Positions 22,781 through 30,476 of a DNA stretch of 34,327 nucleotides are shown here, piece after piece (the first letter of the stretch is position 1; each line of letters opens with the position of its first letter). This DNA comes from DASWFI01 sp036394315 (lineage in GTDB: Bacteria; Patescibacteriota; Doudnabacteria; UBA920; O2-02-FULL-48-8): assembly GCA_036394315.1 (NCBI GenBank), contig DASWFI010000044.1, positions 1-34,327 on the forward strand, read 5' to 3'. The position numbers were made by a program, and so were the translations under genes. Under the pieces are notes generated by a model that worked only from the letters and a program-made list of their open reading frames with translations, had not been told where the DNA came from and made no database searches.

Positions 22781-23370
22781 AGAATCAAACAAAAATTATC
22801 GCCATATCGCTTTTCGGCCTGATCGTTTCATTCGGTTTGGTTCTTTCGGTCGTTAACCCTACTTTGAGCAAGATTGATGAGCTGAACAAAGCAATCCTCA
22901 TTAAAATAATTGAACAAAAGCAGCTCGAAGAACAAATTACTATTTTTAAAAATTCTCAGCGTGATTTGGCCAGGGCTACCGGTAAACAATCTATTTCCGA
23001 AAGTGTCTTAAAGCGGGAAGATTTGCAGCTTGCGATCCAAAAAATTGAAAGTGCGGCCCTGGCGACTAAGGTTTCGGAATCGATGGCTATCGTGGACGAG
23101 ACTGATCCTTTGAAGAAGGGTAGTGTTGATAAGCAGCTTATCAACGGCAAAAGTTTCATAACGGAAGTTCCTTACACACTTAACGTCAGCTCGGATTTCA
23201 GACAGCTTATTGACTTCATGCGTTATATGGAGCATTTGCCGCATTTTACTGAAGTTTCCAGAATATCGCTTCAAGCATCAGGTGGAAGCGCTGATAGCAA
23301 GGGGACATTTTCCCATTCAGGTACTATTATCGGCAGCATTGAGTCTGTATTCTTTATACAAAAAAAATGA
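22777..23370 (+). CDS. pilO: Type IV pilus assembly protein PilO
   Basis: The 197-residue protein has an N-terminal transmembrane helix (about 7-25), a coiled-coil (about 30-65, ELNKAILIKIIEQKQLEEQI) and a C-terminal domain with VPYTLNVSSDFRQLIDFMRYMEHLPHFTEVSRISL, as expected for PilO. It pairs with PilN between membrane and pilus. The ATG overlaps the pilN stop (ATGA). Sequence identity to model PilO is low, so assignment relies on order and topology. Confidence 0.85.
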   Translation: MKNQTKIIAISLFGLIVSFGLVLSVVNPTLSKIDELNKAILIKIIEQKQLEEQITIFKNSQRDLARATGKQSISESVLKREDLQLAIQKIESAALATKVSESMAIVDETDPLKKGSVDKQLINGKSFITEVPYTLNVSSDFRQLIDFMRYMEHLPHFTEVSRISLQASGGSADSKGTFSHSGTIIGSIESVFFIQKK

Positions 23371-23636
23371 AATTGTCTTTACCAAAATTTAAATTGCATT
23401 TTGGGCTGATAGTAAATTTAATTTTAGCCTTAGTCATTTTGTCTGAAATATATTTTGTATACGCACTATTGTACAGTAATATGAATCCGCAGCCCACCGA
23501 GGTAGTGCTTACGAATATTGTAAAAGTGGACCTGAAGGCGTACGCGGATACTTCCGACTTACTTAAATCCATGGATGACTACATGCCAGGTCCGCTGAAC
23601 TTGCAAAACTCCAACCCGTTTAAATATAGCAATTGA
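23367..23636 (+). CDS. Small membrane protein at the PilP position
   Basis: This 89-residue protein overlaps the pilO stop by ATGA. It has one transmembrane helix (about residues 13-35, LIVNLILALVILSEIYFVYALLY) and a short extracytoplasmic tail ending FKYSN. PilP normally follows pilO but is a lipoprotein with a beta domain that contacts the outer-membrane secretin. This gene has neither lipobox nor that domain. In an organism without an outer membrane no secretin partner is expected. It may be a positional replacement that binds PilN/PilO. Confidence 0.75.
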   Translation: MKLSLPKFKLHFGLIVNLILALVILSEIYFVYALLYSNMNPQPTEVVLTNIVKVDLKAYADTSDLLKSMDDYMPGPLNLQNSNPFKYSN

Positions 23637-25429
23637 TGTCCGGCGTTTTTAAAAAAAACAGTGGGGGGTTTTCTTTGATTGAAATGATTATCGCGATTTT
23701 GATCGCGACTCTTTTGATGGGCGCGGTGATTGGTTTATATGCGGCCATGACCCGCACAGTGAAGTCCGGACGCGAGCAGACGATTATCCGAAGCCTGACT
23801 TCCCATTATCTGGAAATAGTCAGAAATCTGCCATATAGCCAAATAGGTACTGTGGTGGGAAATCCGAACGGTAGCTTGCCCGACCAAAGTAATCCGATTC
23901 AGGTGACCATTGAGGGCACGTTATATAAAATTTATTACTCAGTAACTTATATAGATGATCCGGCTGACGGCACGGCTCTGGCCGGAACCGATCCTGCACC
24001 CAATGATTACAAACAAGTTAAAATGTTTATTCAGAACAATACCACTTCGGTTATACGATCTTTTCTTACTTTCGTAACTCCCAAAGGATTGGAAGGGACC
24101 AACAACGCCGGCGCTTTGGTGATCAAGGCTATTGATGCTTCGGGCCAGCCTGTGCCCAACGCCGCGGTTCACATTGAAAATTTAGCTCTTAGTCCTAATA
24201 TAATTCTTGACCGCACCGCTGATTCTACCGGGACCTGGATTGAAGTCGGCTTGCCAGCCAGTGTTAACGGCTATCATATCGTCGTGACCAAGACAGGGTA
24301 TTCGTCTGACCAAACTTATCCGATTACAGTGGGCAATCCCAATCCGGTTAAACCAGATGCGACGATTGTCACGGGCGGGATTACGCAACTTAGTTTTGCG
24401 ATTGACCTGCTTAGCAGTTTGACTGTCAAAACTTTAAATAACACCTGTGGAAATTTAAGTGGTGTTAGTTTGAATTTGCGCGGTTCGAAATTGATCGGAA
24501 CATCGCCCAATGTCTATAAATACAACCAGAATTTGATTTCCACTAGTGGACAAATCGCCTTATCGAATATCGAGTGGGATGTCTATACTCCCACACTTCT
24601 GACCGGACAAAGTTTAATGGTGCTGGGTACTTCGCCTATCCAACAGATCAGCGTGCTGCCGAACACGGCACAGACCTTCACTATGATTTTGGGAACACAA
24701 ACCGCCAATAGTTTGTTAGTGATCGTTAAAGACTCGGCTTCGGGGCTGGCTTTGCAAAACGCCGCAGTTAATCTTCATAAGACAAGCCCTGTTACCGACT
24801 TTAATGTAATTACTGGTGGCAGTGTCTGGTCGCAGAAAGACTGGTCAGGGGGTTCCGGACAAGCAAGTTTTACCAATACCACGCGCTATTTTTCGGACGA
24901 TGGCAACATCGATGTTGCTAGCACTCCGACGGGTGTGCGGCTGAATCGCGTGGCCGGCAATTATGTGGCTTCGGGCCAGCTGATTTCTTCGACATTTGAT
25001 ACTGGAGCGTCATCTAATTTCACCACGATCACATGGGAGCCGACAAGCCAGAATCCGGCAACTTCGCTTAAATTTCAGATAGCCTCAAACAACGATAATA
25101 CAACTTGGAATTTCTTGGGTCCGGATGGAACTGCCGGGACTTTCTATACCGTATCCGGCAGCAATATCGCCGCCGCGCACAATGGTAACAGGTACGTGCG
25201 ATATAAAATGATTCTAGCCACGACTAATAATCAGCAAACACCCGTGGCAACAAGCGTGGCGGTAAATTACGTTTCAGGGTGCTTTACTCCGGGACAAGTG
25301 ATGTTTGGGGGACTGACGGCAGCGGCTGATTATACATTGACTGTGACCCTGACAGGCTACCAGAATTCGGTGGTAAACAATATCAACATTAATGGTAACC
25401 AATCGCTGCAGGTGCTACTTAGCCCATAA
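23636..25429 (+). CDS. Large modular prepilin with nested adhesin-like domain
   Basis: The start is ATG 23636, overlapping the preceding stop (TGATG). A prepilin signal GG/FSLIEMIIAILIATLL is present, with the cleavage after Gly and Glu at +5. A CarboxypepD_reg-like beta domain follows (about 159-255; ALVIKAIDASGQPVPNAAVHI, then GYSSDQTYPITVG). A second such domain starts near 360 (LLVIVKDSASGLALQNAAVNL) and is interrupted at about 396-548 by a jelly-roll/discoidin-like domain (SSTFDTGASSNFTTITWEP, GNRYVRYKMIL). It resumes at about 552 (GQVMFGGLTAAADYTLTVTL). The likely role is a pilus-tip minor pilin or adhesin. Binding target is unknown. Confidence 0.85.
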   Translation: MSGVFKKNSGGFSLIEMIIAILIATLLMGAVIGLYAAMTRTVKSGREQTIIRSLTSHYLEIVRNLPYSQIGTVVGNPNGSLPDQSNPIQVTIEGTLYKIYYSVTYIDDPADGTALAGTDPAPNDYKQVKMFIQNNTTSVIRSFLTFVTPKGLEGTNNAGALVIKAIDASGQPVPNAAVHIENLALSPNIILDRTADSTGTWIEVGLPASVNGYHIVVTKTGYSSDQTYPITVGNPNPVKPDATIVTGGITQLSFAIDLLSSLTVKTLNNTCGNLSGVSLNLRGSKLIGTSPNVYKYNQNLISTSGQIALSNIEWDVYTPTLLTGQSLMVLGTSPIQQISVLPNTAQTFTMILGTQTANSLLVIVKDSASGLALQNAAVNLHKTSPVTDFNVITGGSVWSQKDWSGGSGQASFTNTTRYFSDDGNIDVASTPTGVRLNRVAGNYVASGQLISSTFDTGASSNFTTITWEPTSQNPATSLKFQIASNNDNTTWNFLGPDGTAGTFYTVSGSNIAAAHNGNRYVRYKMILATTNNQQTPVATSVAVNYVSGCFTPGQVMFGGLTAAADYTLTVTLTGYQNSVVNNININGNQSLQVLLSP

Positions 25430-25432
25430 GCC

Positions 25433-26056
25433 ATGAAACGAATAGCAGATAATATAACCGGCTTTAGTCTTATCGAGGCAATTGTCAGCATTGCAATTTT
25501 TTCTCTGATTACTTTAGGGATCGTGGCTTTGGTGCCTTTTATTTTCAGTAGTGCCGACAGCCAAACCAAACTTTTATCCAATAATGATCAGGCGATGCAT
25601 GTGGCGTTTGGCATCATGAAAGAGCTACGCAACGCTAAAACTTCGGCCAATGGTGCCTACGCCTTCAATACCACCAATGACCAGCAGTTGATTTTTTATT
25701 GCAATTGTGGGACTACGGTAGATAGGATAAATTATTATATCCAAAGCGGAGTGCTGAAAAAAGGTATCACCAAACCCACCGGCTCGCCGCCGGTATATAA
25801 CCTGGGGCAGGAAGTGGTGACGACAATTCAAAACGATGTTTCCAATGGTTCCAATCCTTTATTTTATTATTATAATGATACCTACAATGGGGTTTCCGGA
25901 ACTGCTTTGGCTCAGCCGGTAAATGTCACTCAAGTAAAATTTATAAAAATCAATTTAAGCATATATAATAAAGGTGGCCGGACCGGTAATACCAATAGCT
26001 ACACAGTCAGTGCCGGCGGAGCGATTCGGAACTTAAAAAATAACTTAGGAAACTAA
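25433..26056 (+). CDS. PulJ/PilW-like minor prepilin
   Basis: The 207-residue protein starts at ATG 25433, three bases after the previous stop. It carries TG/FSLIEAIVSIAIFSLITL, with cleavable Gly and Glu at +5. The C-terminal domain has a DRINYYIQSGVLKKGITKPTG segment and late strands (VTQVKFIKINLSIYN) found in the PulJ/GspJ and PilW type. Two Cys (CNCG) are close together. It probably belongs to the initiation complex of minor pilins at the tip. Confidence 0.85.
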   Translation: MKRIADNITGFSLIEAIVSIAIFSLITLGIVALVPFIFSSADSQTKLLSNNDQAMHVAFGIMKELRNAKTSANGAYAFNTTNDQQLIFYCNCGTTVDRINYYIQSGVLKKGITKPTGSPPVYNLGQEVVTTIQNDVSNGSNPLFYYYNDTYNGVSGTALAQPVNVTQVKFIKINLSIYNKGGRTGNTNSYTVSAGGAIRNLKNNLGN

Positions 26057-27475
26057 ATGTTAAAATCCGAGAAAAACCAACGCGGGATTGTCATAATTTA
26101 TGAAATTGTCATAATATTTATTTTTTCCGTGGTGATGCTCGGAATCATCAGCTATGCTTTATACCAAATTAAGCTCGTCAATTCCATTACCCGCAAAGAA
26201 CAAGCTTTTCAAATTGCCGAAGCCGGGGCTAACTATTACCAGTGGCATTTGGCACATTTTCCGACCGATTACCAAGATGGTACGGGTGCTGCCGGACCAT
26301 ATGTCCATGATTTTGTGGATAAAAATACGCAGCAGACTATCGGGCAGTATAGCCTTGTGATCACAGCGCCTGTCAATGGTTCGACCATCGTAACTATCCA
26401 ATCCACGGGTTATACCGTGGCCAACCCCACGCAAACGCGGACTGTGACCGTGCGCTATGGAATTCCATCTCTGGCCAGATACGCTTTTTTGACCAACACT
26501 GATGCCTGGATCGGCAGTACAGAAAGTGTTAGCGGCGAATTCCATAGCAATGGCGGAATAAGATTCGATGGTACAGGAAACGCACCTATCAGATCTGCCA
26601 AGGTCACATACACTTGCCAACCCTATCATGGCTGCCCCGGTGGTCAAACCCAGCCCGGAATTTGGGGCACTGCTCCGCAATCCACGCAAAATTTCTGGAG
26701 CTTTCCCGTGCCAAATGTGGATTTTAGCGGTATCACTTCAAATCTTGCCACTATTAAGACTGGTGCCCAGAGCGCCGGTATTTATCTGCCACCATCCAAT
26801 GCTCAAGGATACTCGTTGGTTTTTAATTCCAATAACACAGTTTCTGTCTATAAAATTATGTCTCTTCGCGCGACTCCACAAGCGTACGACGTCAACAATG
26901 TTGTCCATAATGAGTATTTGGATTATGGCACCGGGGCCGGCGCTCGGGTCAAGCAGGGGTCGGATTATGCTATCCCGGCCAATGGCCTAATCTATATCGA
27001 AGACCGTACTTGGGTGGAAGGCACTATAGCAGGACGAGTCTTGGTGGCTGCGGCCAAGCTGCCATACAATGCCACCACTGCTCCAAGTATTTTGATTCCC
27101 AATAATATTGTATACACTGCCAAAGACGGCACTGTGGCTTTGGGATTGCTGGCGCAAAAAGATATTCTCGTGACGTATTATGCGCCGACGAATTTGGAAG
27201 TCGATGCTGCTATGATTGCGCAGAATGGCAGTGCCCAACGTTATGAATTTGTAGATGGCTCCGGAGCACCCATCAGTGTTCTTAATTCCATCACTATATA
27301 TGGCGCTACGACCAGCTTCGGCGTCTGGACTTGGAGTTGGGGCGATGGCGTCACTACATATTCAGGTTATACCAATACTAATACTGTTTATGACACTAAT
27401 TTATTATTCGCCCCTCCGCCTAGTTTTCCACTTGACTCTTCCGGCTATCAGCAGCTTAATTGGACGTCTAATTGA
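26057..27475 (+). CDS. PilX-like minor pilin with large C-terminal domain
   Basis: The 472-residue product starts directly after the preceding stop. Its N-terminus RG/IVIIYEIVIIFIFSVVML is pilin-like, but Glu lies at +6 rather than +5, and AFQIAEAGANYYQWHLAHFP follows as in PilX-type proteins. The large remainder includes FHSNGGIRFDGTGNAPI, a segment of polar repeats with AYDVNNVVHNEYLDYGTG, and WVEGTIAGRVLVAAAKLP. It is typical of large PilX/ComGF-like surface subunits with beta-rich domains. Signal processing may be inefficient or absent. Confidence 0.8.
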   Translation: MLKSEKNQRGIVIIYEIVIIFIFSVVMLGIISYALYQIKLVNSITRKEQAFQIAEAGANYYQWHLAHFPTDYQDGTGAAGPYVHDFVDKNTQQTIGQYSLVITAPVNGSTIVTIQSTGYTVANPTQTRTVTVRYGIPSLARYAFLTNTDAWIGSTESVSGEFHSNGGIRFDGTGNAPIRSAKVTYTCQPYHGCPGGQTQPGIWGTAPQSTQNFWSFPVPNVDFSGITSNLATIKTGAQSAGIYLPPSNAQGYSLVFNSNNTVSVYKIMSLRATPQAYDVNNVVHNEYLDYGTGAGARVKQGSDYAIPANGLIYIEDRTWVEGTIAGRVLVAAAKLPYNATTAPSILIPNNIVYTAKDGTVALGLLAQKDILVTYYAPTNLEVDAAMIAQNGSAQRYEFVDGSGAPISVLNSITIYGATTSFGVWTWSWGDGVTTYSGYTNTNTVYDTNLLFAPPPSFPLDSSGYQQLNWTSN

Positions 27476-27487
27476 TATTTAATTTTT

Positions 27488-27865
27488 ATGAAATTTAAAA
27501 AAAGTATTTTGATTGTTATTTTTTGCGCGGGGTTAGGATTTGGTTTGCCGGCTTTCGCTGTCAGAGAACTTCCCAAGAATCAGCCGCTCTTTCTGGCACC
27601 CCCGAACATCAAACCGAATTATTCGCATAACATCAATTCACCGCAGAGCCAGTCCAATCTTGATTTACGGGCGCAAACACCGGTGAACCTACCAGAACCG
27701 CCGGAGTCCGGAAATCCAAACCCGAGTAATCCTGGTCAAATCGTGCCGTTGTCCGGAGATACATCCGCGCCTTCATCATCGAGTTCTTATTGGATTTTAT
27801 TATTTATAGGTTTGGCTGGACTGATGACTACCGTGGTTTGGGCTTATCTAAGATTTGCTCGGTAG
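27488..27865 (+). CDS. Small signal-peptide, Pro-rich, C-terminal membrane protein
   Basis: The 125-residue protein has an N-terminal signal (KKSILIVIFCAGLGFGLPAFA, to about residue 24), a disordered Pro/Asn/Ser-rich middle (about 25-97), and a C-terminal transmembrane helix (about 98-120, WILLFIGLAGLMTTVVWAYL). No family recognised. It closes the pilus operon, 12 bases after the PilX-like gene. It could be a membrane tether near the pilus base, or it could be unrelated to pili. Confidence 0.75.
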   Translation: MKFKKSILIVIFCAGLGFGLPAFAVRELPKNQPLFLAPPNIKPNYSHNINSPQSQSNLDLRAQTPVNLPEPPESGNPNPSNPGQIVPLSGDTSAPSSSSSYWILLFIGLAGLMTTVVWAYLRFAR

Positions 27866-27866
27866 T

Positions 27867-27922
27867 CTCAAGTTTTTTGAGGTTTTTCAAGCATTATAAA
27901 AGTCCATGGATTGGGCTTTTTT
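27867..27922 (+). terminator. Tandem terminators of the pilus operon
   Basis: CTCAA/TTGAG (27867-27881) is followed by GTTTTT, and AAAAGTCC/GGGCTTTT (27898-27920) by TT. The first lies immediately after the final stop. Confidence 0.75.
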
Positions 27923-28156
27923 AAGACTTATAGTTCGCTCTTTGGGTTACGAATCGGGGGAATCGGATTAATCTAAAATTGAACTTCATCTTCATTCTGG
28001 ACAAAATGAGAAAAATATGCAACAATATTGGTCGAAACTCACAGGCACTCCTTCGAATATTGGGGTCAATTGCTGGGTTTATACAAAGCACTCTTAAATG
28101 AACAAGCAAATCCTGAAACATGGATGACAAAACTACCCCACGTTTAAATATATCAT

Positions 28157-28232
28157 GGGTCGCTAGCTCAATTGGCAGAGCAGGACGCTCTTAACGTCAA
28201 GGTTCTCGGTTCGATTCCGAGGCGACCCACCA
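28157..28232 (+). tRNA. tRNA-Lys(CUU)
   Basis: Acceptor GGGTCGC/GCGACCC, D arm GCTC/GAGC, anticodon stem with loop CTCTTAA (anticodon CTT), T arm CTCGG/CCGAG. CCA is encoded at 28230-28232. It is separated from the purA block by a terminator. Confidence 0.95.
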
Positions 28233-28233
28233 C

Positions 28234-28262
28234 AAAAATCTCATCTATCGATGGGATTTTTT
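28234..28262 (+). terminator. Terminator of tRNA-Lys
   Basis: AAAAATCTCATC pairs with GATGGGATTTTTT around TATC, with one wobble. Confidence 0.85.
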
Positions 28263-28275
28263 GTTGTGTACTTTT

Positions 28276-28305
28276 TTGACTTAAACCCCAGCTTTATGTT
28301 AGATT
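28276..28305 (+). promoter_or_regulatory. Probable promoter of purA
   Basis: TTGACT (28276-28281) and TAGATT (28300-28305) are 18 bases apart; the -10 box is a weak match. purA ATG is at 28362. Confidence 0.4.
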
Positions 28306-28361
28306 AAAGCGCTTGAAAAGCTCGTATTATTAGTTGTTTTACGGAGGAAAGAGGTTTCGTC

Positions 28362-29687
28362 ATGAGTGTGAACATCGCGGTCTTGGGAGCTCAATGGGGT
28401 GATGAGGGCAAAGGCAAGATCGTTGATCTACTCTCTCCGAACTTTTCGATCGTTGCGCGCTACCAGGGCGGACACAACGCCGGTCATACCATCTGGGTGA
28501 ACGGCAAGAAGTTCGTGCTCAAGCTGATCCCTTCGGGTATCCTGCATCCAGGCGTGATCTGTGTCCTCGGCAACGGTATGGTGATCGATCCGGATGCGCT
28601 GTTCAATGAAGTGATGTTGCTGGCAGATAACGGAGTTGATGTTACTGATCGGATTCTGATCAGTGATCGCGCTCACGTCATTCTGCCGTATCATCGTGAT
28701 CTCGACTTGCTGGAAGAACAACGGCGCGAAAAGAAGATCGGCACAACAAAACGCGGTATCGGACCGTGTTACGAAGATAAGATCGCTCGTCGCGGAATTC
28801 GCATCTGCGACCTGAAGAACTTGTCAGAAGGCAATGAAGCCTTTACAAGGCTGTTCGAAAACATCGTTCGACATAACGCCCAGTACGGTGAGTCGGGGAT
28901 GGATCCTTCGGCGATGGCGAAGTCATTACGAGAAGCGGCACAGTGGATGCGTCCATTTGTCAGAGATACGTCGAAGTATCTCTACGAGGCCATAGCAGCT
29001 GACAAAAGCATCATGTTCGAGGGCGCCCAGGGCACACTACTCGACATCGATCACGGGACCTATCCTTACGTGACTTCTTCCAACGCAACAGCTGGAGGAG
29101 TGGCGAATGGATTGGGAATCGGACCGACGTCGATCCATGGAGTGCTGGGCATCGTCAAGGCTTACGCGACTCGCGTTGGTGAAGGACCTATGCCGACTGA
29201 ACTTCCGAATGAGATCGGGAATCGGATGCGTCAGAAAGGTGAGGAGTTCGGAGCTGTCACTGGCCGGCCGCGTCGTTGCGGCTGGTACGATGTAGTGGCC
29301 GTCCGCTACGCGGCTCGAGTCAACGGCTTGGATGCTTTGGGTATCACCAAGTTAGACGTGCTGGACGATTTCGAAGACTTGCAGGTCTGTACGGCGTATC
29401 GATACGAAGGCAGAACCATTCACGAAATGCCGGCGGATACGACGGAGCTTGCGAAGTGTGAGCCGATCTTGGAATGGATGCCGGGATGGGGTGAATCGAC
29501 GAGGGGTATTACTGAGTTCGAAAATCTCCCCAGTCGCGCTCAGATATACATTCGTCGACTCGCCGCATGCAGTGGAGTCCCGGCCAAGATCATCGGTAAC
29601 GGTCAGGATCGGAATGACTTTATCGTCCGGAAAGACGTGGATGTACCGGTTCTGAACTGGATGAACGAGCTCTCACGTGGGACTTAA
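28362..29687 (+). CDS. purA: Adenylosuccinate synthetase
   Basis: The 441-residue enzyme has the GTP/IMP signature GAQWGDEGKGKI with GDEGKGK at 13-19 and catalytic Asp14. His42 is in YQGGHNAGHT, and IGTTKRGIGPCYEDKIARRG, GAQGTLLDIDHGTYPYVT and TGRPRRCGW are all intact. It converts IMP, Asp and GTP to adenylosuccinate, the first step from IMP to AMP. Length is normal. An ACGGAGG site lies at 28341-28347. Codon and base composition are clearly GC-richer than those of the pilus genes. The sequence has a resemblance, by eye, to purA of Acidobacteria-like bacteria. Acquisition by transfer is likely. Confidence 0.97.
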   Translation: MSVNIAVLGAQWGDEGKGKIVDLLSPNFSIVARYQGGHNAGHTIWVNGKKFVLKLIPSGILHPGVICVLGNGMVIDPDALFNEVMLLADNGVDVTDRILISDRAHVILPYHRDLDLLEEQRREKKIGTTKRGIGPCYEDKIARRGIRICDLKNLSEGNEAFTRLFENIVRHNAQYGESGMDPSAMAKSLREAAQWMRPFVRDTSKYLYEAIAADKSIMFEGAQGTLLDIDHGTYPYVTSSNATAGGVANGLGIGPTSIHGVLGIVKAYATRVGEGPMPTELPNEIGNRMRQKGEEFGAVTGRPRRCGWYDVVAVRYAARVNGLDALGITKLDVLDDFEDLQVCTAYRYEGRTIHEMPADTTELAKCEPILEWMPGWGESTRGITEFENLPSRAQIYIRRLAACSGVPAKIIGNGQDRNDFIVRKDVDVPVLNWMNELSRGT

Positions 29688-29721
29688 CGGTTTTCTATTA
29701 TATAGAGAGCCGTTTTCTTTT
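29686..29721 (+). terminator. Terminator of purA
   Basis: AACGGTTTTCT pairs with AGAGAGCCGTT (two wobbles) around ATTATAT, followed by a T-rich stretch. The stem begins inside the purA stop codon. Confidence 0.8.
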
Positions 29722-29733
29722 TGCCAAAAATAT

Positions 29734-29762
29734 TTGCTAGGGTTAATAAATTAGGCTAAAAT
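29734..29762 (+). promoter_or_regulatory. Promoter of the guaB remnant
   Basis: TTGCTA (29734-29739), 17 bases, TAAAAT (29757-29762). It is intact even though the gene behind it is not. Confidence 0.6.
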
Positions 29763-29802
29763 ACCGCAATCAGATTTAGTTTCAGACCTTCCCATCGTTG
29801 GC

Positions 29803-29922
29803 GTGACACATAAAGCACTTCCAGAGGCCTACACGTTCGACGACGTTTCATTTAAACCTGCTCTCAGCGATGTGCTGCCGAGCGAAACGAAAACAAGAAC
29901 TAGGTTTTCCACGCCGATAGTT
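29803..29922 (+). pseudogene. guaB: N-terminal remnant of IMP dehydrogenase
   Basis: From GTG 29803, 40 codons encode PEAYTFDDVSFKPALSDVLP and TRFSTPIV, matching the first residues of GuaB (EALTFDDVLLVPAHSTVLP). Homology stops abruptly at about 29922 and a terminator begins at once. The CBS domains, the catalytic Cys loop and the rest (some 440 residues) are missing. The frame continues to 30360, but those residues are unlike GuaB and overlap the minus-strand pair. IMP dehydrogenase would make XMP from IMP, the branch opposite to PurA. A deletion or a chimeric join explains it. Confidence 0.75.
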
Positions 29923-29959
29923 ACCAAATGTCGTTCTTACGGCATTTGGTGTTTTTTTT
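29923..29959 (+). terminator. Terminator abutting the guaB remnant
   Basis: ACCAAATGTCG pairs with CGGCATTTGGT around TTCTTA, followed by GTTTTTTTT. It begins at the first base after recognisable guaB sequence. Confidence 0.85.
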
Positions 29960-29962
29960 GGG

Positions 29963-30000
29963 CAAAAAAAGACCCACCGTGCATAATGCTAGGGTGGGGT
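29963..30000 (-). terminator. Terminator of the minus-strand pair
   Basis: On the minus strand CCCACC and GGTGGG enclose TAGCATTATGCAC, followed by a run of T at 29970-29964. The preceding gene's stop codon lies within the stem-loop. Confidence 0.65.
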
Positions 30001-30222
30001 GACTTGTTCTGTCGGCGAAGCCGGAAGATGAGCGAGCTGGAAAGGGACATGAAGGGTCGTCCAGCTTGCTGTTTCAATGATGGCGTTGATGCCATTATTG
30101 TCAACGTTGACGACTGTCCCTGTCCGAGGCTTACGAAAGGAGTAGGTGTGAGAACCGTCGTCATAGCCTTCGACTACAATCCGGGTCTCGGCGCGCAGCT
30201 TGCGAGCGTCCTCGCGACTCAT
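29989..30222 (-). CDS. 77-aa protein of unknown function
   Basis: The gene starts at ATG 30222, overlapping the preceding stop by ATGA. The product has a charged N-terminal helix (SREDARKLRAETRIVVEGY) and a beta-rich centre (GTVVNVDNNGINAIIETASW), then a Pro-rich end. The centre is reminiscent of a KOW/SH3-type small barrel, but this is a guess from pattern. No known family is recognised. Composition is GC-rich, like purA and the 1-3290 block. Confidence 0.6.
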   Translation of the reverse strand: MSREDARKLRAETRIVVEGYDDGSHTYSFRKPRTGTVVNVDNNGINAIIETASWTTLHVPFQLAHLPASPTEQVTPP

Positions 30223-30413
30223 TGGCTTTGGGCCACGTCGTGTAGCCGCGCCAGCTCGCGGACACGCTCGTCGCCACTGAGCTCGTTGAGATTCGGAGCC
30301 GGAATGGTCGGTCTCGATCCCAGCTCGTCCCCGTCGGAAGTTACGCGCGGCGGCAGTTGATCTCGATGTTTCTCTCGATTCCTTTCGAGAGCAAGCCAAG
30401 TATCCTGGGTCAT
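30219..30413 (-). CDS. 64-aa hydrophilic protein
   Basis: ATG 30413 is preceded by AGGAGG (30424-30419) and is preferred over longer in-frame starts, which would include the promoter. The product is charged and helical with ERNREKHRDQL, a central Pro-rich segment (RPTIPAPNLNELSG) and ERVRELARLHDVAQSQ. No family recognised. It is coupled to the next gene by ATGA overlap. The pair has its own promoter and terminator, which makes coding likely. Confidence 0.6.
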   Translation of the reverse strand: MTQDTWLALERNREKHRDQLPPRVTSDGDELGSRPTIPAPNLNELSGDERVRELARLHDVAQSQ

Positions 30414-30432
30414 AGAACCTCCTAATAAATAA

Positions 30433-30461
30433 AGTATATTCCAATTTGGATAAAAAAACAA
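30433..30461 (-). promoter_or_regulatory. Promoter of the minus-strand pair
   Basis: Minus strand: TTGTTT (30461-30456), 17 bases, TATACT (30438-30433). The -35 box is inside the T-run of the upstream RNHCP terminator. Confidence 0.6.
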
Positions 30462-30476
30462 AGACCCTTTCGGGTC
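30452..30476 (-). terminator. Terminator of the RNHCP gene
   Basis: GACCC/GGGTC with a GAAA tetraloop (30476-30463), followed by TTTGTTTTTTT. It overlaps the stop codon of the RNHCP gene. Confidence 0.85.

Noticed and set aside
28006..28101. 31-codon plus-strand frame starting MRKICNN in the gap after the pilus operon
   Set aside because: No ribosome site, no hydrophobic or conserved segment, and no promoter was found. It is probably chance.
29923..30360. Continuation of the guaB frame to 185 codons
   Set aside because: After residue 40 there is no GuaB similarity; it reads through a terminator and overlaps two better-supported minus-strand genes.
28157..30461. Integration at tRNA-Lys with a duplicated tRNA end
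   Set aside because: No second copy of the tRNA 3' sequence was seen on the right side of the block, and no integrase is present.
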